A model generated the notes under the pieces. The model saw only the letters and a program-made list of their open reading frames with translations, was not told the DNA's origin and did no database searches. Below are positions 1 to 12,934 of a stretch of 64,000 nucleotides of DNA, one piece after another; within the stretch, counting starts at the first letter, position 1; every line of letters begins with the position of its first letter. Location: positions 10,926,431 to 10,990,430 of the forward strand of contig OZ020264.1 of assembly GCA_963971285.1 (NCBI GenBank), in the 5' to 3' direction. The position numbers and the translations under genes were made by a program. The stretch comes from Astropecten irregularis. Its lineage: Eukaryota > Echinodermata > Asteroidea > Paxillosida > Astropectinidae.

Positions 1-290
1 CTCATCGTGCATGCACACTGTGTATTAACCGTTGTATGTTAATAGTTATTTATGTAAATAGATCAGTATATCGGCGTTGCAGGGTCAGTCGAAGGTTGAA
101 CCTTGAACGTTGATAGCGATGGCCTTCGCCCCGAAGCCGAGAAAAGTTCGTAAGTTCACACTGATTCAGATGTCTGCTGTCGATGGCCACTATGAATCGC
201 AGCCAAAATCCCAAGCTACGAAATGTCTTAATAGGAAGGTGTCCCGTATTTGAATACTGTAAATTAAAGTTGAATAATTTATATCTACAG

Positions 291-2131
291 GTCCGACAGC
301 AAGTTCTTTAGCTCAGGCCACTGGCGCCCGTAGACTGTCTATGATGGGTGCCGCTGTCAGTGGCCTTGCAACGATTCTTGGCTCATTTACCAATTCCATG
401 TGGCAGCTTTACCTATGCGCAGTGTTGTCTGGTAAGATTTGGAAACTGTTACATACTCGAAAGTAAGTAATGCATCACAATTAAACCTCGAATGTAATCA
501 CGTTTGCTCTCAAAATAGTACTCAGGTATAGAAGTGGGTTGTTTTCTCGCCTTTCACCTCTGGAGACCCGAGTTCAAGTCCGGCTTGGTCCACAAGTGGA
601 TTGGGTTTTCAGTCCCTATACCTGATTCGGTGGGTTTTACCAAGAATATTACTCTGGGGTTTATCTCCCACCTCTAAAACTATACCTTCTTCTCATAATT
701 TTTCCATAAAAAAGTTTTCATCAGGCTTTCGAGCTAGGGCTCTTTTGAGGAATCCTTGGTGTTATATCCAGAAATAAATAATAATAATAATAATAATAAT
801 AATAAGATAAATTCTTTGCTTTATCTGTCAAATTTAGGCATAGGGTCATCAATGGTAGTACCGACAAGTATCGTCATGGTCTCCAAGTACTTCCAAAAAC
901 GCTTCGTGTTTGCCATCGGTATAAGTTTATTTGGAGTGAGCGTTGGCCAGTTCATCTTCCCTCCTCTGATTCGCATTTGTATCTCAAGTTATGGATGGAA
1001 AGGCGCCATGTTTATCATTGGTGCCGTGCAGATGAATGGGATGGTGGCGTGCGCCCTCTACCGACCGCTCAAGACTAAGCCAGATCGCCATCGTGTGGAA
1101 CTCGAGAGTCTTGCGAAAGATGTGGTAGAGACCGACGAAACGCCGAACCGCACTTCAACGACTCAAGAGAATAAACTCTTAAAATGTCTTGCATATGTAT
1201 TAAAGGTACTCAGTAACATTCCCTTGGTGTTGGTCATGCTAGTCTTCTGCCTATACTCAATTGGCCTCATTATCAATCTTGGTCATCTCGCAGCCAGGTG
1301 TACGGAAGCTGGTTGGACTAAAGACCAAGGTACTGCGCTTCTGACAATATTCGGAGCATTCTCCATGTTGGCAAGAGTTTCTCACGGATGGTTCGTAGAC
1401 CGTCAGTACATCAGCATCAACAAACTTTTCTTTATTGTCCTCTTCGGTGCATCTTTGGTAACCTTCCTGAACCCTGTATCGGACAGTTACGTCTTCCTGG
1501 TGGCCTGCACGTGTTTGCTGGGTGTATGTCTTGGCATGGCTTCTCCTCTGTTGTTAGCACTTGTGAAAGACGTAGCTGATGAGCAACATGTGGCAGCGGC
1601 AATGGGTTTAGCTGTCGGGTCCTACAGTATCTCCAATGGAGTGGGTTCGGTAATTGCAGGTACTAGAAGGTCAACTTCAACCCTTTTTTTCCCCGCTTAT
1701 TATTAATGTTTCTTAATGTAAAGCAGAGTGTACACTGTCAACAGTTTGGGTAACATTTTCGCTAACATGTCGATCAAGCAAATGTTGGTCGGGAATGGTG
1801 TCGGTGTTCATGAAGCAAAACGAGTTGGGTAACATGTCACCTAACTGTCTCTCAGATGTTGACGAAGTGGAATTGCATTTATTTCGCCGACATAATGCCG
1901 ACATTTCCAATCAAAGTGTTTTATACATTCACATGTACAAAACATCACTAACTTTCTGACTGTCTTTTACTTGATCCAATAGGTAAAATACACGACTTGA
2001 CAGGAAACTACGTCGCGACATTCGTGTGTGGAGGAGCAGTGCTTTTATCTGCGTTATTAGTCTTCGTCGTGGTCGTAATTTTGAAAAGAAGACAAGAACT
2101 GGCACGACGGCAAAGATTCGCGTGCCCGTGA
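291..2131 (+). CDS. Monocarboxylate transporter-like (SLC16/MFS) gene, 3' part, three exons
   Basis: Exons 291-431, 838-1659 and 1983-2131 (stop TGA 2129-2131) join in frame with AG/GT borders and phase-1 junctions. They encode about 370 residues that read as the second transmembrane helix pair onward of a 12-helix MFS transporter. The first exon gives a loop (ATGARRLSMMGAAVSG) and a hydrophobic segment. The long exon gives further helices, a charged central loop of about 50 residues and helices 7 to 11. The last exon gives the twelfth helix and a basic tail (KRRQELARRQRF). Seen features typical of SLC16 proteins are Gly-rich helices, the long loop between the two bundles, and an ARVSHGWFVDR segment at the position where the family has its conserved G-R-..-G-W-..-D-R motif. 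Such proteins carry monocarboxylates or related solutes across the plasma membrane, but the substrate cannot be told. The N-terminal exon with the family's helix-1 signature is not visible and probably lies upstream of the window. A SINE-like repeat sits in the intron 432-837. Confidence 0.85.
527..805 (+). repeat. tRNA-derived SINE-like repeat, family 1, copy 1
   Basis: This copy lies in a transporter intron and matches 35757-36032 closely over about 270 bp. The head has a B-box-like GAGTTCAAGTCC; the body has shared phrases such as ATTACTCTGGGGTTT and TTTTGAGGAATCCTTGGTGT. It ends in an (AAT)n tail at about 778-805. A polymerase III-like head plus a simple-sequence tail is the usual SINE layout. 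Confidence 0.7.
1716..1925. repeat. Inverted-repeat element, GTAACATGTTG family, copy 1
   Basis: It begins AAGCAGAGTGTACACTGTCA and contains repeated GGTAACAT/CTAACATGT words in both orientations. The same start recurs at 21168 and 49873, and its reverse complement near 36600. It lies in the last transporter intron. No coding sequence is seen, so it is probably a non-autonomous DNA element. Confidence 0.55.
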
Positions 2132-2951
2132 TGCTACTGTTGGCTCGACCATCTAGTAACATCTAAGACTATCTAGATATAAATTATTAATTAATGTTAA
2201 AGTGGAAAAAGGTTTTCCATTCTTATAAGTGACGATCCTTCTCTATTTTCAAATGAAGAAGATGAAAAATCATGTAATTTACATTTTAGGCTATGCACGG
2301 TGGAAGTACTAGTCTTGGTTCATGACGTTATTGGTGTGGATTCTCGAACCGCACTGACCGGCACGTACGGACACATGTACGTACAGGTGATCCGCACACA
2401 CATTCGCACGAACCTGTCACTAACAACGTCTTGGGAATCCTGTAAAATCTCCCCCCGCAAAATGGGGGAAACACACTGCACATGCGTTATACTTTCGAAG
2501 TCAAGCACAGCCAACATGTACATGTCAGCGTCCATAATTGACATAATTTTAATTTATTGAAATGTGAACATAGAAACAAAAATGAAGCAGGATTCAAACC
2601 ATGGAAATATAATCGCTAAATTTGAAACTCAGGTATGAAAAATGTCGTGTTTTTAATCCAAACAAGTTTTATTCCTCCATATTCATAAACAACATACATT
2701 CCAGAAAATTGATATGGCAGCCATTTATAGTTTTCATATTACTCCCCGCACGTATAAAACCAAATTTTGTTATTATACCAAGACTAGATTACTTTTTGGA
2801 AAGGCTAAATCACACTTAGAAAGGAATATACATAATGAAATGAAAGGCTGAGGAACGACAACGAGAAGAGGGGTGTAAGGAAGTATAATTATGGTAAGGG
2901 GAAAAGGGACAGTGGGATGTGGCTGGCTGTGGATAGAGGAACAGGGATGTC
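2132..2951. other. Non-coding stretch after the transporter gene
   Basis: The transporter 3' UTR should start here. I see no canonical AATAAA signal close to the stop, no convincing exon and no clear repeat. Confidence 0.5.
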
Positions 2952-3250
2952 GGTCCTGGAAGACCGAACATACCCAATTGCACTACCAAGTGCCATGCTG
3001 AATGGGGCAGGGCATTAATGGGTGTGGTCCTGGAAGACCACACATACCCAATTGCACTACCAAGTGCCATGCTGAATGGGGCAGGGCATTAATGGGTGTG
3101 GTCCTGGAAGACCGCACATACCCAATTGCACTTCCAAGTGCCATGCTGAATGGGGCAGGGCATTAATGGGTTTGGTCCTGGAAGACCGCACACACCCTAT
3201 TGCACTGCCAAGTGCCATGTTGGATGGAAGAAGGCCTTATAATGGGTGGA
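2952..3250. repeat. 74-bp tandem repeat, four copies
   Basis: The unit starts GGTCCTGGAAGACC at 2952, 3026, 3100 and 3174, an exact 74-bp spacing. It includes CCCAATTGCACT and AATGGGGCAGGGCATTAATG. The last copy is the most diverged. It is a minisatellite; short open frames through it are by-products. Confidence 0.92.
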
Positions 3251-3837
3251 ACTTCCCCTGAAAATCAAGCCTTGGAGGTTGCAGGGGTGTCTGTAAGTCT
3301 GGATAGGGCTTTCTGGGATGGCTCTGACGGGTGTTATGGAGAATATTATCGCTATCACTTGTGATTCTGAATAAAAAGGGGAAAGTGATCACAAGAACAT
3401 CTTGATCATGAGTACGTGTATCAATGCTAAGGGAATTCTCCTTTAGAATTGAGTATCTGGGAGGAGAACGATTTATGTCAAGCAAGCTTGAGGTGTTTCC
3501 CCTAGCAAACAAATATTATTTTAAAGCATGTCCATGTGTAGAGAAATCTGGTAAATTATATGAAATGTGTCAGCCACAAAAGTGTCACAGCACTAAACTC
3601 ACATTAGCCCGTCTAACAGATAAACATTATTGTTAAATTAAATATGACATTCTTTGACAGATCCCCTTGTAGTCTGTAAGGGAAACTGACATCATCGGCT
3701 GTATACAGATAGTGTAATCCTTAAAATTCGTTGGGACGATTAACATCGCATTTGGGAGAGTACATGTATTTGTCTGTAGTAATTTTATTTCGTGAAAATA
3801 ATATACCAAATCGTTTATGGAACCAGTGGCTGATTTC

Positions 3838-3966
3838 ACAAAGCACTAAGATTGATCTTCAGTGTGAATTCATCTTAATTGAATTGTGATGTCACAATAC
3901 AAATCACTATGGTGATACTGAACAACTCATCTTAAGATTAATCTTGGTACTTTGTGAAATCCAGCC
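3838..3966. repeat. Short palindromic element with GATTTCACAAAG ends
   Basis: The left end GGCTGATTTCACAAAGCACT pairs with the right end ending CTTTGTGAAATCCAGCC, and the arms continue inward over AAGATT[GA]ATCT. Non-coding and about 129 bp, it looks like a MITE. Elements with similar terminal words occur at 23702, 26146 and 63212. Confidence 0.7.
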
Positions 3967-4119
3967 CAGCACCGGGAATATCTTCTACCAATACAAACCC
4001 ATTTACACCCCCACCTCCATACACAAAATATTAAGCTAAGTAAAAATTGTATGTACACCAGCAAGTAAATTACTGGAATTACTGAATGCATAACAAAACT
4101 AGGTTAAAATTCTTCCCCA

Positions 4120-4580
4120 TATAGTAAATTTTAACACCTTGTACCCAAACAAAATACCCAAGATGTTCGATATTTTTTTTTAACCGTACAAGTAAATCGT
4201 TGAAATTAAACAAGTACCTCAAATGTTTCCACCAAAAGCAAACGAAATGTTTTTGCAATTATTTTCAAACACCACTCAAAGTTTAAGATAAGCCAGTTTA
4301 ACAGCTTGTACTCAACATAAACTACTGGTACTGACTGAATACATAACAAATCTTACGGTAAAGTATCATTATAAAAATATACGTCAAATTGTACCCAAAC
4401 AGAGCAAACGTGATATTGATGCAGTGTAATATTTACCCTTCGCCGTCCATAATTGTAGACAAATCTTAAGACATTGTACGCAACATAAACATCCAAAGAT
4501 GCTCAATGTAGTTTGACACTAAAATGTGACAAAATCTAACACCTTGTACCAAACAAAATATCCGAAGATGTTCATATGGT
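4120..4580. repeat. Degenerate direct repeats downstream of the minus-strand phosphatase
   Basis: Variants of TAACACCTTGTACCCAAAC followed by AAATACCCAAGATGTTC recur near 4131, 4300, 4467 and 4537 in an AT-rich background. This region lies just beyond the stop codon of the minus-strand alkaline phosphatase and may include its 3' UTR. Confidence 0.45.
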
Positions 4581-4718
4581 TTGAGAAATCATACTTATGA
4601 CCTTTTAATTACCTCAAATGTTACATTTTATGTTGCTATTACGACCCCTTCACCTGTGAAATATATTAATCTTGTCGAAGCATCAAATCGACACTTCATG
4701 TTTTGCTTTGTCCTTAAG

Positions 4719-7700
4719 CTAAAAATAGCTCCAAAATGCAAGATTCATTGCGATCACCAACAGACTGAAGCGGCCACAAGGGGGCGCACTGTTCGCTGCA
4801 CACGGCTCGTCGGCATCAAGGCATGCTGCGTAGCGGACGGCATACGCGATGTAGTTCTGCTCATGGACGCCGTGGAAGAGATGCGACATAGGGCCATTGG
4901 CGTAGATGGCCACGTCCTCACCACCGTGACTTTCGGAATCCCTGGGCACAATGGCTGGTTGCTTGAAGTCGTCATCTCCTGGAATCATATGGATCAAAGC
5001 CACTACTGGTCAGGAGCCAGTCTTTAGTGTATACTGTAGCCGTATAAAATTACTGAACTGTTTGGAATCACATGTGTGGTCGTACCTAGCCTCTGCCTAG
5101 TGGCTTCAGCAAATTTCCATAGACTTGCGGGGCATAGACAAGTAATTTAGATTCGGCTAAGCTTGAGACTGCCATTTAATGGTTTGTGGTATTGGAAAAC
5201 CATAGAGGACTACGAGCGTTAAAAAACTTAGGTAGGTGAAGACGCACTCACCGGTGTTCACAGTCGTCAAGTTTCGCCTGGTTCCCACGGACAAGTAGCT
5301 GTCTTTCTCTACCTCTCCTCCGGGCCCATCGGCATAACCCAGAGACGTGTATGGCATACCATCAGACGATATCCCTTCATCGTACAATCCTGGCAGAATG
5401 AATGCACACCCATGACTATTATACAAGTCCGCTGGTCTCATCTCGCATGCTGTTGGCTCAACTTGGCAGCTACAGGCTTAAAAAAAACTTACAAACAGTG
5501 TGCCCAGATGATGATAGATGGTTCGGCCACAACCTTCAAAGGCTTAAAGCTGCACCATGTTGGCAATGGAAGGTACCATAATTATCTTACACAAATCGAA
5601 TTGAACATACTCCCTACCTAAGATTGGATTTCCTCTGGAAGGATAGGTTCCGAGGGTGAAGGCGTGGCTGTGGTCAGCTGTGACGATGACCAGCGTGTCC
5701 TCCTCATTGGTCAGCTCCATTACCTTGGCAACGGCCTCCTCCATAGCGAGGGTGTCAACCAATGCTCTCTTTGCATTCCCATCATGATGGGCGTGGTCGA
5801 TACGTGCACCTGACAAGTTTGAATAGATTTTCTAATTAAAACATTACCCATCCAGCCTATCCCATCCTGTACCATCCCAACCCATTCTATCCCAACCAAT
5901 CCCATCCATTATGTCATAATCATAATATGCTCACCTTCTACAGCAAGAATAAAACCGTCGGGATCTTTCTGGAGAATCTTGATGGCCTTCTCCACCATTT
6001 GGGCGATAGAGGGCTCCCCTGCCGTGTCATCCTTCCGGTCTAGTTCATAGCTCATGTGACTCCTCTCAAACAGACCTGGAGCAGTTAGTGAAGTTGGAAA
6101 TACATTTTTATATTCCGAGAGAACTTTATTCAGTGTTTAATTCTACGTATGAACTTGTCTTGAGATTTCATTTTTACGGGGTGGCAAGATAATATGACAC
6201 TTCAGAGAAACTACTCAGTCAACATCTCAAGGAGAATCTTACTTCATACATTCTACTGGTTCGTATTTTGCGCTCAAGGATGAAACTCAAGAACTTTGAA
6301 ATACACTCTTTTCCCAACCATGACGATGTGTATGACATTGTATATGGCAGTGTGTGTATGGCATTGTGTGTAACACTGTGTATGACATTGCCATTGTCAT
6401 TGTACATGACATTGTGTATGACATTGTGTATGACATTGTGTATGACATTGTGTATGACATTGTGTATGACATTGTGTATGACATTGTATATGACATTGTA
6501 TATGACATTGTATATGACATTGTATATGACATTGTATATGACATTGTATATGTCATTGTATATGACATTGTATATGAAACTGATGTGTATGACATTGTGC
6601 ATGACATTGTGTATGACACTGTGTGTATTAAAAGTGATATGAATAATGAAAATGCCTTTAACTTACCAATCAGGTTGTCAGTATCATTAGGGTTAACATT
6701 GTTGAAGTCCTGAAGATTCCATACGTATTTAGAACGATCTGCTGGCTTATTACTCAACCACTCGTCTGCAGGGAAAAAGATTTCGAAAAAGTGTGTCTGC
6801 CAGATTTGAAAAATAATTGATAAGGTGATTCCATAAAGAGACAAGTTAAATAATAGATTAAATGCTTGTTGAGGGGACAGTTAACTTGAACATTCCAAAG
6901 AGACGTGTTAGCATCCTTTCATAAGTAGGGTATAGAGAACACCTACAATCATTGGTCGAAGAGGTACGATTGTGCTTGTCACTGCGTTATTAACACCATT
7001 CAGACGTTATACCAACGCCTCTTAACTTCTTTCACTGAGTGGGCATTACCTATGATGTTACGACCGTCCTTCCTTTTTCCCACCTTACTGGGATATTCAG
7101 GGTCTGACATGTTGATGGTTGTCAGCTCTCGACGGCCACCACCTAAAACAACCTGCGAAATGATTGTAATCACTCTTACTATTAAAATGGCAACAGATAT
7201 ACAGCCACATTTCAGAAAATAATGACAATGATGGCACGAAACCTTCAAAAAGCAGAAGAAGAACCAGGCTGAATGCGACTGGAAAAGACAAGTTTGAGCT
7301 GTCAAAACCCGCCAACATTGCTACAACATGAGCATATTGCAGCATATGAGCAAATCGGGCTTAACAGGCCAGATAAGAGCATACTTAAAGCTAAGGTAGT
7401 CTTGATTCAGATACAAAACTTAGGGATTTTACTCTACAATAATGTTTAAAAGCAAACGGAAGATTTCCTGATGAATTTTTCGTGTCACTTTTACCTTGAA
7501 AAAGTGACCGTTCTCTGCTAGCTGCGACCCTGTGTCCTTGCAGCCCTTGCTCGCCTCCTCTGCGGGGATGTCTGCATCACTCTCCCAATAACGATTGGGT
7601 ACGTGTGCGTAGAAGCCGGCTGGCGTAGCGTGAGTCACGCGTGATGTCGTCACGAAGCCAGTGGCTTTGCCTCGGTATGTCAAGACGAAAGAAAGCTTGA

Positions 7701-10700
7701 ACAAGGTATCAAGCATAAAGTCACTCACTGGTCCATTGCTAATACCTTAGTGCTAAGTTAATCACAGTTTTTTTTTCAAACCCTTATACTTGCTATTTTT
7801 TATGTTAATCGCCCAGCATAAGGCCCCAGCAGGCCACTCAAAGTGAGGGCTAAATAGAGCAAGCAATATAACAGAAGAATTAGCATAATACATTCAAAGA
7901 AGAAGAGAGATGTGCGTTTACGTTACGCTTAAACGTACGCTTAAAAGTCATAAGAGTGAGGGAAACAGATTGCAGGTAAAGAGTTCACTAGCGCGGGAAA
8001 ATGCTGGAAGAGTAACGCACAGTATTGGCTTTGTGTGCCACAGGTGCATATGGTTGCAAGCAAAACGTGTGGTTCGAGCCTTGGGACAATCTCTGGCAAC
8101 CAAGGCAGAGATACCGATGCAGCATCGTCCATAATAGTACCTGTTCAAAAAGGCCACTGAGGCCACAGAGCGGCGGTGTAAAAAGGGTTCATGGCAAAGA
8201 TGAGACCGAACCAAGGACCACCAAATTGATGGCTCGCCACTGGATTCTGTCCAACAACGCCAGATGACAGGGTGGAGCTCCAGCCCAGATATGGCTACAG
8301 TACTCCATGACGGGACGTATTGTAGACTTGTAGGTATGACTGAAGTGTTCATATCAAACGTCCAGATAATAGTCCATATTTTGACAACAATATGTTACAA
8401 AATACATTAAACCCACCTGCTCTGTTGGCTAAGACGAGAAAGGAGTCTTCAGCAGTATTATTCTTGGAGGATTCACAGTTTCCCATCAGTGCATTGGCAT
8501 CTAGGCCTATGACAGCATCGTTGGTCTTTGTACCACAGAAGATGGCCGTGGAAGCTGCGCCCGAGGATACCACTTGCTTGTCCACACCGTATGTCTGACA
8601 GTGAAAGAAAGTGAAATACTTAAGCTTGCGTAGTCATTGGGTACGATATAACATACCTATTCCAGTCAAGATATATGCCTATTTAGTTGGTTGCTTACCT
8701 GAATATCGTAATCTGGTGTTGCACACATGAGTGGGACCGAACACATGTAAACATTTGTTTAATACAAGTCCTGTAATAAGCTGCTGCAAACTGCAGCAGT
8801 TTATGAACTGAACTATTTGAAACGCTTGCAGTTTGCAGGGCCTGACGCGTTTCGATCCTAGCAGGATCTTTCTCAAAGGCTAAATGACAAGAAGACAAGA
8901 TCATGCAAGTAAAGATAAACATAAAATGATGAGAGGATCGGACCAAAAGGGGTGTGTGTGTGTGGGGGGGGGGGGGGGGGGCGTCGGGAGTTGGTTGGTG
9001 GGGGTAGGTCAGCCAAAGAGAGGTTGGGTAGGCAAGATCAAAGGTAGCAAACGACAGAGGGGTGGGGAAGAATGGGGCTGGGGAACTTAGATTCAAATGA
9101 AGTTAATTAGAGGATCAAAAAGGATTTTACAAAACGATAGCAATGTTCAAAATATATGATCACTTTTCAGAAAGTACATTTCCCGCTCTTTCAATTGATG
9201 CCTCAGTCAGGAGAAATGACCAAGGGATAACGGAGAAATTTTGCATTTAAATATGAATTTACATTTCCATGTTTATTATCATGTTTTCACACATGATAAT
9301 ATCACATATTTAAGTCTGATTAAGATATGGTAAATCTCGGTTTAATTGTTTGTTTGTTTGTTTGCCCTGTAAGTCACGTGATGGCATGTAAACATTATAG
9401 GTCGTGCAATCGGCCTACGTTTTGACTACCACTGAAGTGTACGTGCCCGGATGCTTGTAATAATACCTGGCTCACAGCACTCCTAATACGAAAACCCAGA
9501 CACATTGTTCATTGAAATTTCGTTTTTCGTGTTTTGTTTCATGCCTGACCGATTTTGAAGTCTGATTAAACTTTGGTAAATCTCGAGTTGCTTTTTTTTT
9601 CTGGGACGCCTTGTAGGTCACGTGATGGCATGTAAACATAGGTTGCAAAATCGGCCTACCTTTTGACTAACACTAGAGTGTGCGTGTCGAATGCTTGCAT
9701 GAGTGACATTGATTTAATACCAGGCTGCTAACTTTCTTTAATACGAAAACCCAGACACATTGTTCAATGAAATGTACAGATGTAAAGGCCAATATGAGGC
9801 CGACTATGTGCTAAAGTAAATGTATTTATAAGTATTAGGGCACAAGGTCACACTATATTACGGAGCTCCGCGAGTGCCATTGCATTGGATCCCAAGCCGT
9901 CATTTTTAGAGGTCTTGTCTCGATAATTCAATTAAATTCAATTTGGTTAGTGAAATAAAAACTCCCATTTCGCAGCAATAAGCATGATTGCGCGGGCTTA
10001 TATGCAGAAAAGAATTCTGAAATATTACCCGCCTGATATGGTGTATTTATCCATAAATGAGTCAAACAAAGACGGAAAACAGTTTTCATCAAGATCATAT
10101 AAGATCAAACCCATTTTTTTTTTTTTTAAGGAAAAAATTGAGTTAGTTTTCCGCTATTTTCTTGTGACTCAGATGTCAGACTACTTTCAAGGTGTGTTGT
10201 TTCATGTACAAGTTGGATTATACAATGTGTGGGTGCTGTTGAATTTGACCAATCATGTTTATTATTTTATCTTTAAGACAGAATGCTATAATAAGGTCGA
10301 GGCGCTTTATCGTTTTTTAAAGTTCCCGTCATGCGTACAAATAATGAGTATTCGAAACATTCTGTTCACCACATACCTGGACTACAGTGATGGAGATATC
10401 ATCGTATAGTATATTACCTTTGATAGAGCCACATCGGAGAACTCTTCCCACTTCAGCACCGTCTCCTCACCGGGCATACCCGCCTGCTGCCCCTTGAAGA
10501 TCCTTGCCGCAGTCACGGTGGAGATACCCATGCCGTCCCCGACAAATATTACCACGTTCTTGGCCACATTCGTATTCAGTGTTCGCTCTCTGTGCAGGGC
10601 TTTCTGTAGAGTCAGCTTTGCAGAATCTTTCCAGAACTGAGCATCTGGAAACAAATATTCAGAAATAAGATAACGATTTTGACTTAACGCCATTACTTGA

Positions 10701-11103
10701 ATAATCATCAAAGAACCACATGGGAGTCTGACTGAATTTCAAGTCATTAGAAAGTGAACAAAGAAAAATTTACTGGAGCGGGATTCGGACCAGCGACCTC
10801 CTGAATGTCGTACAGGCGTTCCACAGGTAAGCTTCTACTGGACAGGTAATCGGATCCGTAGCATAAGAAATATGATTCGCTTTCAAAACTGTAATATAAA
10901 TGGTCAACATCCTTCTAAATCTCTTTCCGAGATTACTAAATATTACATTGAAGTTCACAGACGATTCCTTGCAAGTCTTAAAAAAGTATCGTAAGTGGTT
11001 TCTACAAACTTTATTCAAAGATATCAGTAAATCGCTTGCCTTCAAGTTTGGAATGCACAGGAATAACTGCTAGTGCCAGGGTGCAAATTACCACAAGTTT
11101 CAT
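4719..11103 (-). CDS. Alkaline phosphatase, minus-strand copy (ALP-1), ten exons, altered active-site motif
   Basis: Exons, in coding order: 11103-11040, 10644-10418, 8594-8417, 7670-7495, 7152-7050, 6765-6667, 6075-5935, 5809-5618, 5389-5252 and 4978-4719. The spliced frame is 1578 bp, 525 residues, near the usual animal length. It starts with a signal peptide (MKLVVICTLALAVIP). Family motifs present: GDGMG with metal-ligand Asp at about 58; HATPAG and catalytic-type Arg at about 183; Glu 329, Asp 334 and His 338 in VEGARIDHAHH; Asp 375 and His 376 in TADHSH; His 457 in SESHGGED. The tail ends in a hydrophobic stretch (FSLLVIAMNLAFWSYF), consistent with a GPI-anchor signal, so it is probably an extracellular phosphomonoesterase. 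The oddity is the nucleophile motif: it reads VVSSGAASTA (Ser 107-Ser 108) where the family has V-x-D-S-A-G/A. The Ser is kept but the neighbouring Asp is Ser. Intron 1 uses a GC donor (GAAG|GCAAGC). It is divergently paired with the copy at 13558. Confidence 0.92.
6310..6640. repeat. 12-bp minisatellite (GTATGACATTGT)n
   Basis: About 25 near-perfect copies of GTATGACATTGT and its variant ATATGACATTGT lie in an ALP-1 intron between exons 6 and 7. Being a multiple of 3, the array stays open in several frames on both strands; those frames are artefacts. Confidence 0.95.
8760..8985. repeat. TTTCGATCCTAGCAGGATC-family repeat with adjoining poly-G run
   Basis: A GCTGCAAACTGCAGCAG hairpin is followed by GACGCGTTTCGATCCTAGCA and CTTTCTCAAAGGCTAAA. 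The same block recurs near 16800, 18757, 25030, 32300 and 41510. A GT stretch and an uninterrupted run of about 20 G follow at 8955-8981. It lies in ALP-1 intron 2. Confidence 0.65.
9312..9775. repeat. Direct duplication of about 245 bp in ALP-1 intron 2
   Basis: The blocks starting AAGTCTGATTAAGATATGGT (9312) and AAGTCTGATTAAACTTTGGT (9558) share CACGTGATGGCATGTAAACA, ATCGGCCTAC and ACGAAAACCCAGACACATTG in the same order. The two copies differ at many sites, so the duplication is not recent. Confidence 0.75.
10722..10867 (-). repeat. tRNA-derived SINE-like repeat, family 2, degraded copy
   Basis: Read on the minus strand, a degraded tRNA-like head (GGAGGTCGCTGGTCCGAATC) runs into a tail containing TTTTTCTTTGTTCAC. 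The better preserved copy is at 62213-62385. It lies in ALP-1 intron 1. Confidence 0.55.
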
Positions 11104-12691
11104 CTTCAAGAAAATATGTTGTGCATCCATGTCTTCAGGCGGTGTAATATCACTTTCTTACTGAGCATGCAACTACCTGTATACGTGGGTGCTATTCCTG
11201 TCCAGGGTACCTAAAAAGTAAAGTTCGTTTCTCCGTAGGCGGTGAGACATTTACCTACCCCCAAAGAGGTTCGCCGCACCCATTAGGGACAGACTATGTT
11301 CCTGAGTGTCATGGGGTGAGCCATTTATGCATTTTAACAACATGCCATATAATCATCTGAATAGAAATGAAATTGTGTGGCGGAGCGAACTGGGAACAAG
11401 AAGGGGGTCGGTGGGACAGCAAGCAAGCAAGTTAGCAAGCAAGCACAGCGGAGACGGGTGGGGACATTGGAGGTAAGCAAATATCCAAACACTCAAGTGA
11501 ACAAACCACACGCCATCTGCAAAATAGTTGCTATTATGCCTATCATACTTATAATAGAAGTATAATAAATTACATTACCCTCAAGAATAGTCTGATCCCT
11601 CCTATGAACAAATGGTATCACCCCCATAAATATGCAAAGTAACCGAGCGCTCGACATGAATGTAACCTTGACAGACGTGCTCCTGCAGCCAAAAAACAAC
11701 AACAAATTTTTATGATTTATAATCAAGGTCAAAGATTACCGAAGTCAATGTACTACACAAACATATCATGTGTAGAGGCATAACGGAGGGAACATTATAC
11801 ACTGAACATACTTGGCTTCCATTATACGTCATATCTTTGTACCAATAATGTATGGTTTTTATTTACGGACCAAAGAAACGCCATCTATTTTGTTTTCTAC
11901 TTAAGGAAATTGGAGGTGATCTGGCTATCACTTATCAACACAAACTTGTGTAATTTAAATCTCTCATCCGATGTATTTCTCCTATTGTTTTAGTTTTCAC
12001 GCTGGTATAGATTAGCTATAATTTATGTGGAAATATGTGGGGGGAAAAAGCTACGTAACCCATCACGCAAACCAACAGGTGATTCTCTTAAGAATTCAAA
12101 TACTAAATACCGTGGTGTAACAAAATTGCTATCAGGAAATACACCTGAGTTTACTATCATTTTACTGTCAGTTGTCTTTTCCAATTCCATAAAGAAAAGG
12201 AAAATCCTGGTCCAAACTTTAGTGGTCTGGAACAACATTTCCAACTTACTAAATCTCAAACCGAGACCAGTCGTTGCAAGTTGCATAGTCTAAATTACTT
12301 GCCCGAGATTTGCCGTACTTCTACGATATGAAAGGTAGTTCATGTTATCTGATATTACGAGATTACAGGAACAGTACCCGCCATTATTTAATAAGAAATA
12401 TCTCGCTTTATGTGACATGTGGCAATGCCGCTTGTCACTAGCTTGATCATCACTTGTGCATTTTAGGCCGTGTCCCATTATCTGGCTGCGACCGCACATA
12501 ACACACAAGTCTACGGAAATGGCTGCAGTCACTGGCTATAGTGGCTGTCATAGGTACATGCGTAATTTGCAGCAGCAGCCAGAGAATTGGGACGCGGCCC
12601 TGGGTTCAGAATGTCTTGCAGGAATCTTGGAGGAGCTTTTAAACGCTTGGTGGCAGCAGACTCGATTGTTGCAGTTCTCAATGTTTACTGT
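11104..12691. promoter_or_regulatory. Region between the divergent phosphatases, ALP-1 side
   Basis: The ALP-1 promoter should lie just right of 11103. I see no clear TATA box. A short AAGC-rich repeat (AGCAAGCAAG, 11420-11450) is present. The rest is unique-looking AT-rich DNA without a supportable exon. Confidence 0.35.
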
Positions 12692-12881
<190 letters not shown>

Positions 12882-12934
12882 TGATTTCATCCAAACAACT
12901 CAAAGTTGAAAGTCCAAACTCTTATGACCGGGTT

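Noticed and set aside
119-290. First exon of the transporter
   Set aside because: A short frame starts MAFAPKPRKVRK at about 119 but lacks the family's helix-1 signature and has no suitable donor linking it to 291.
6219-6844. Long repetitive frames on both strands
   Set aside because: Produced by the 12-bp minisatellite inside an ALP-1 intron. Only the 6667-6765 part is coding.
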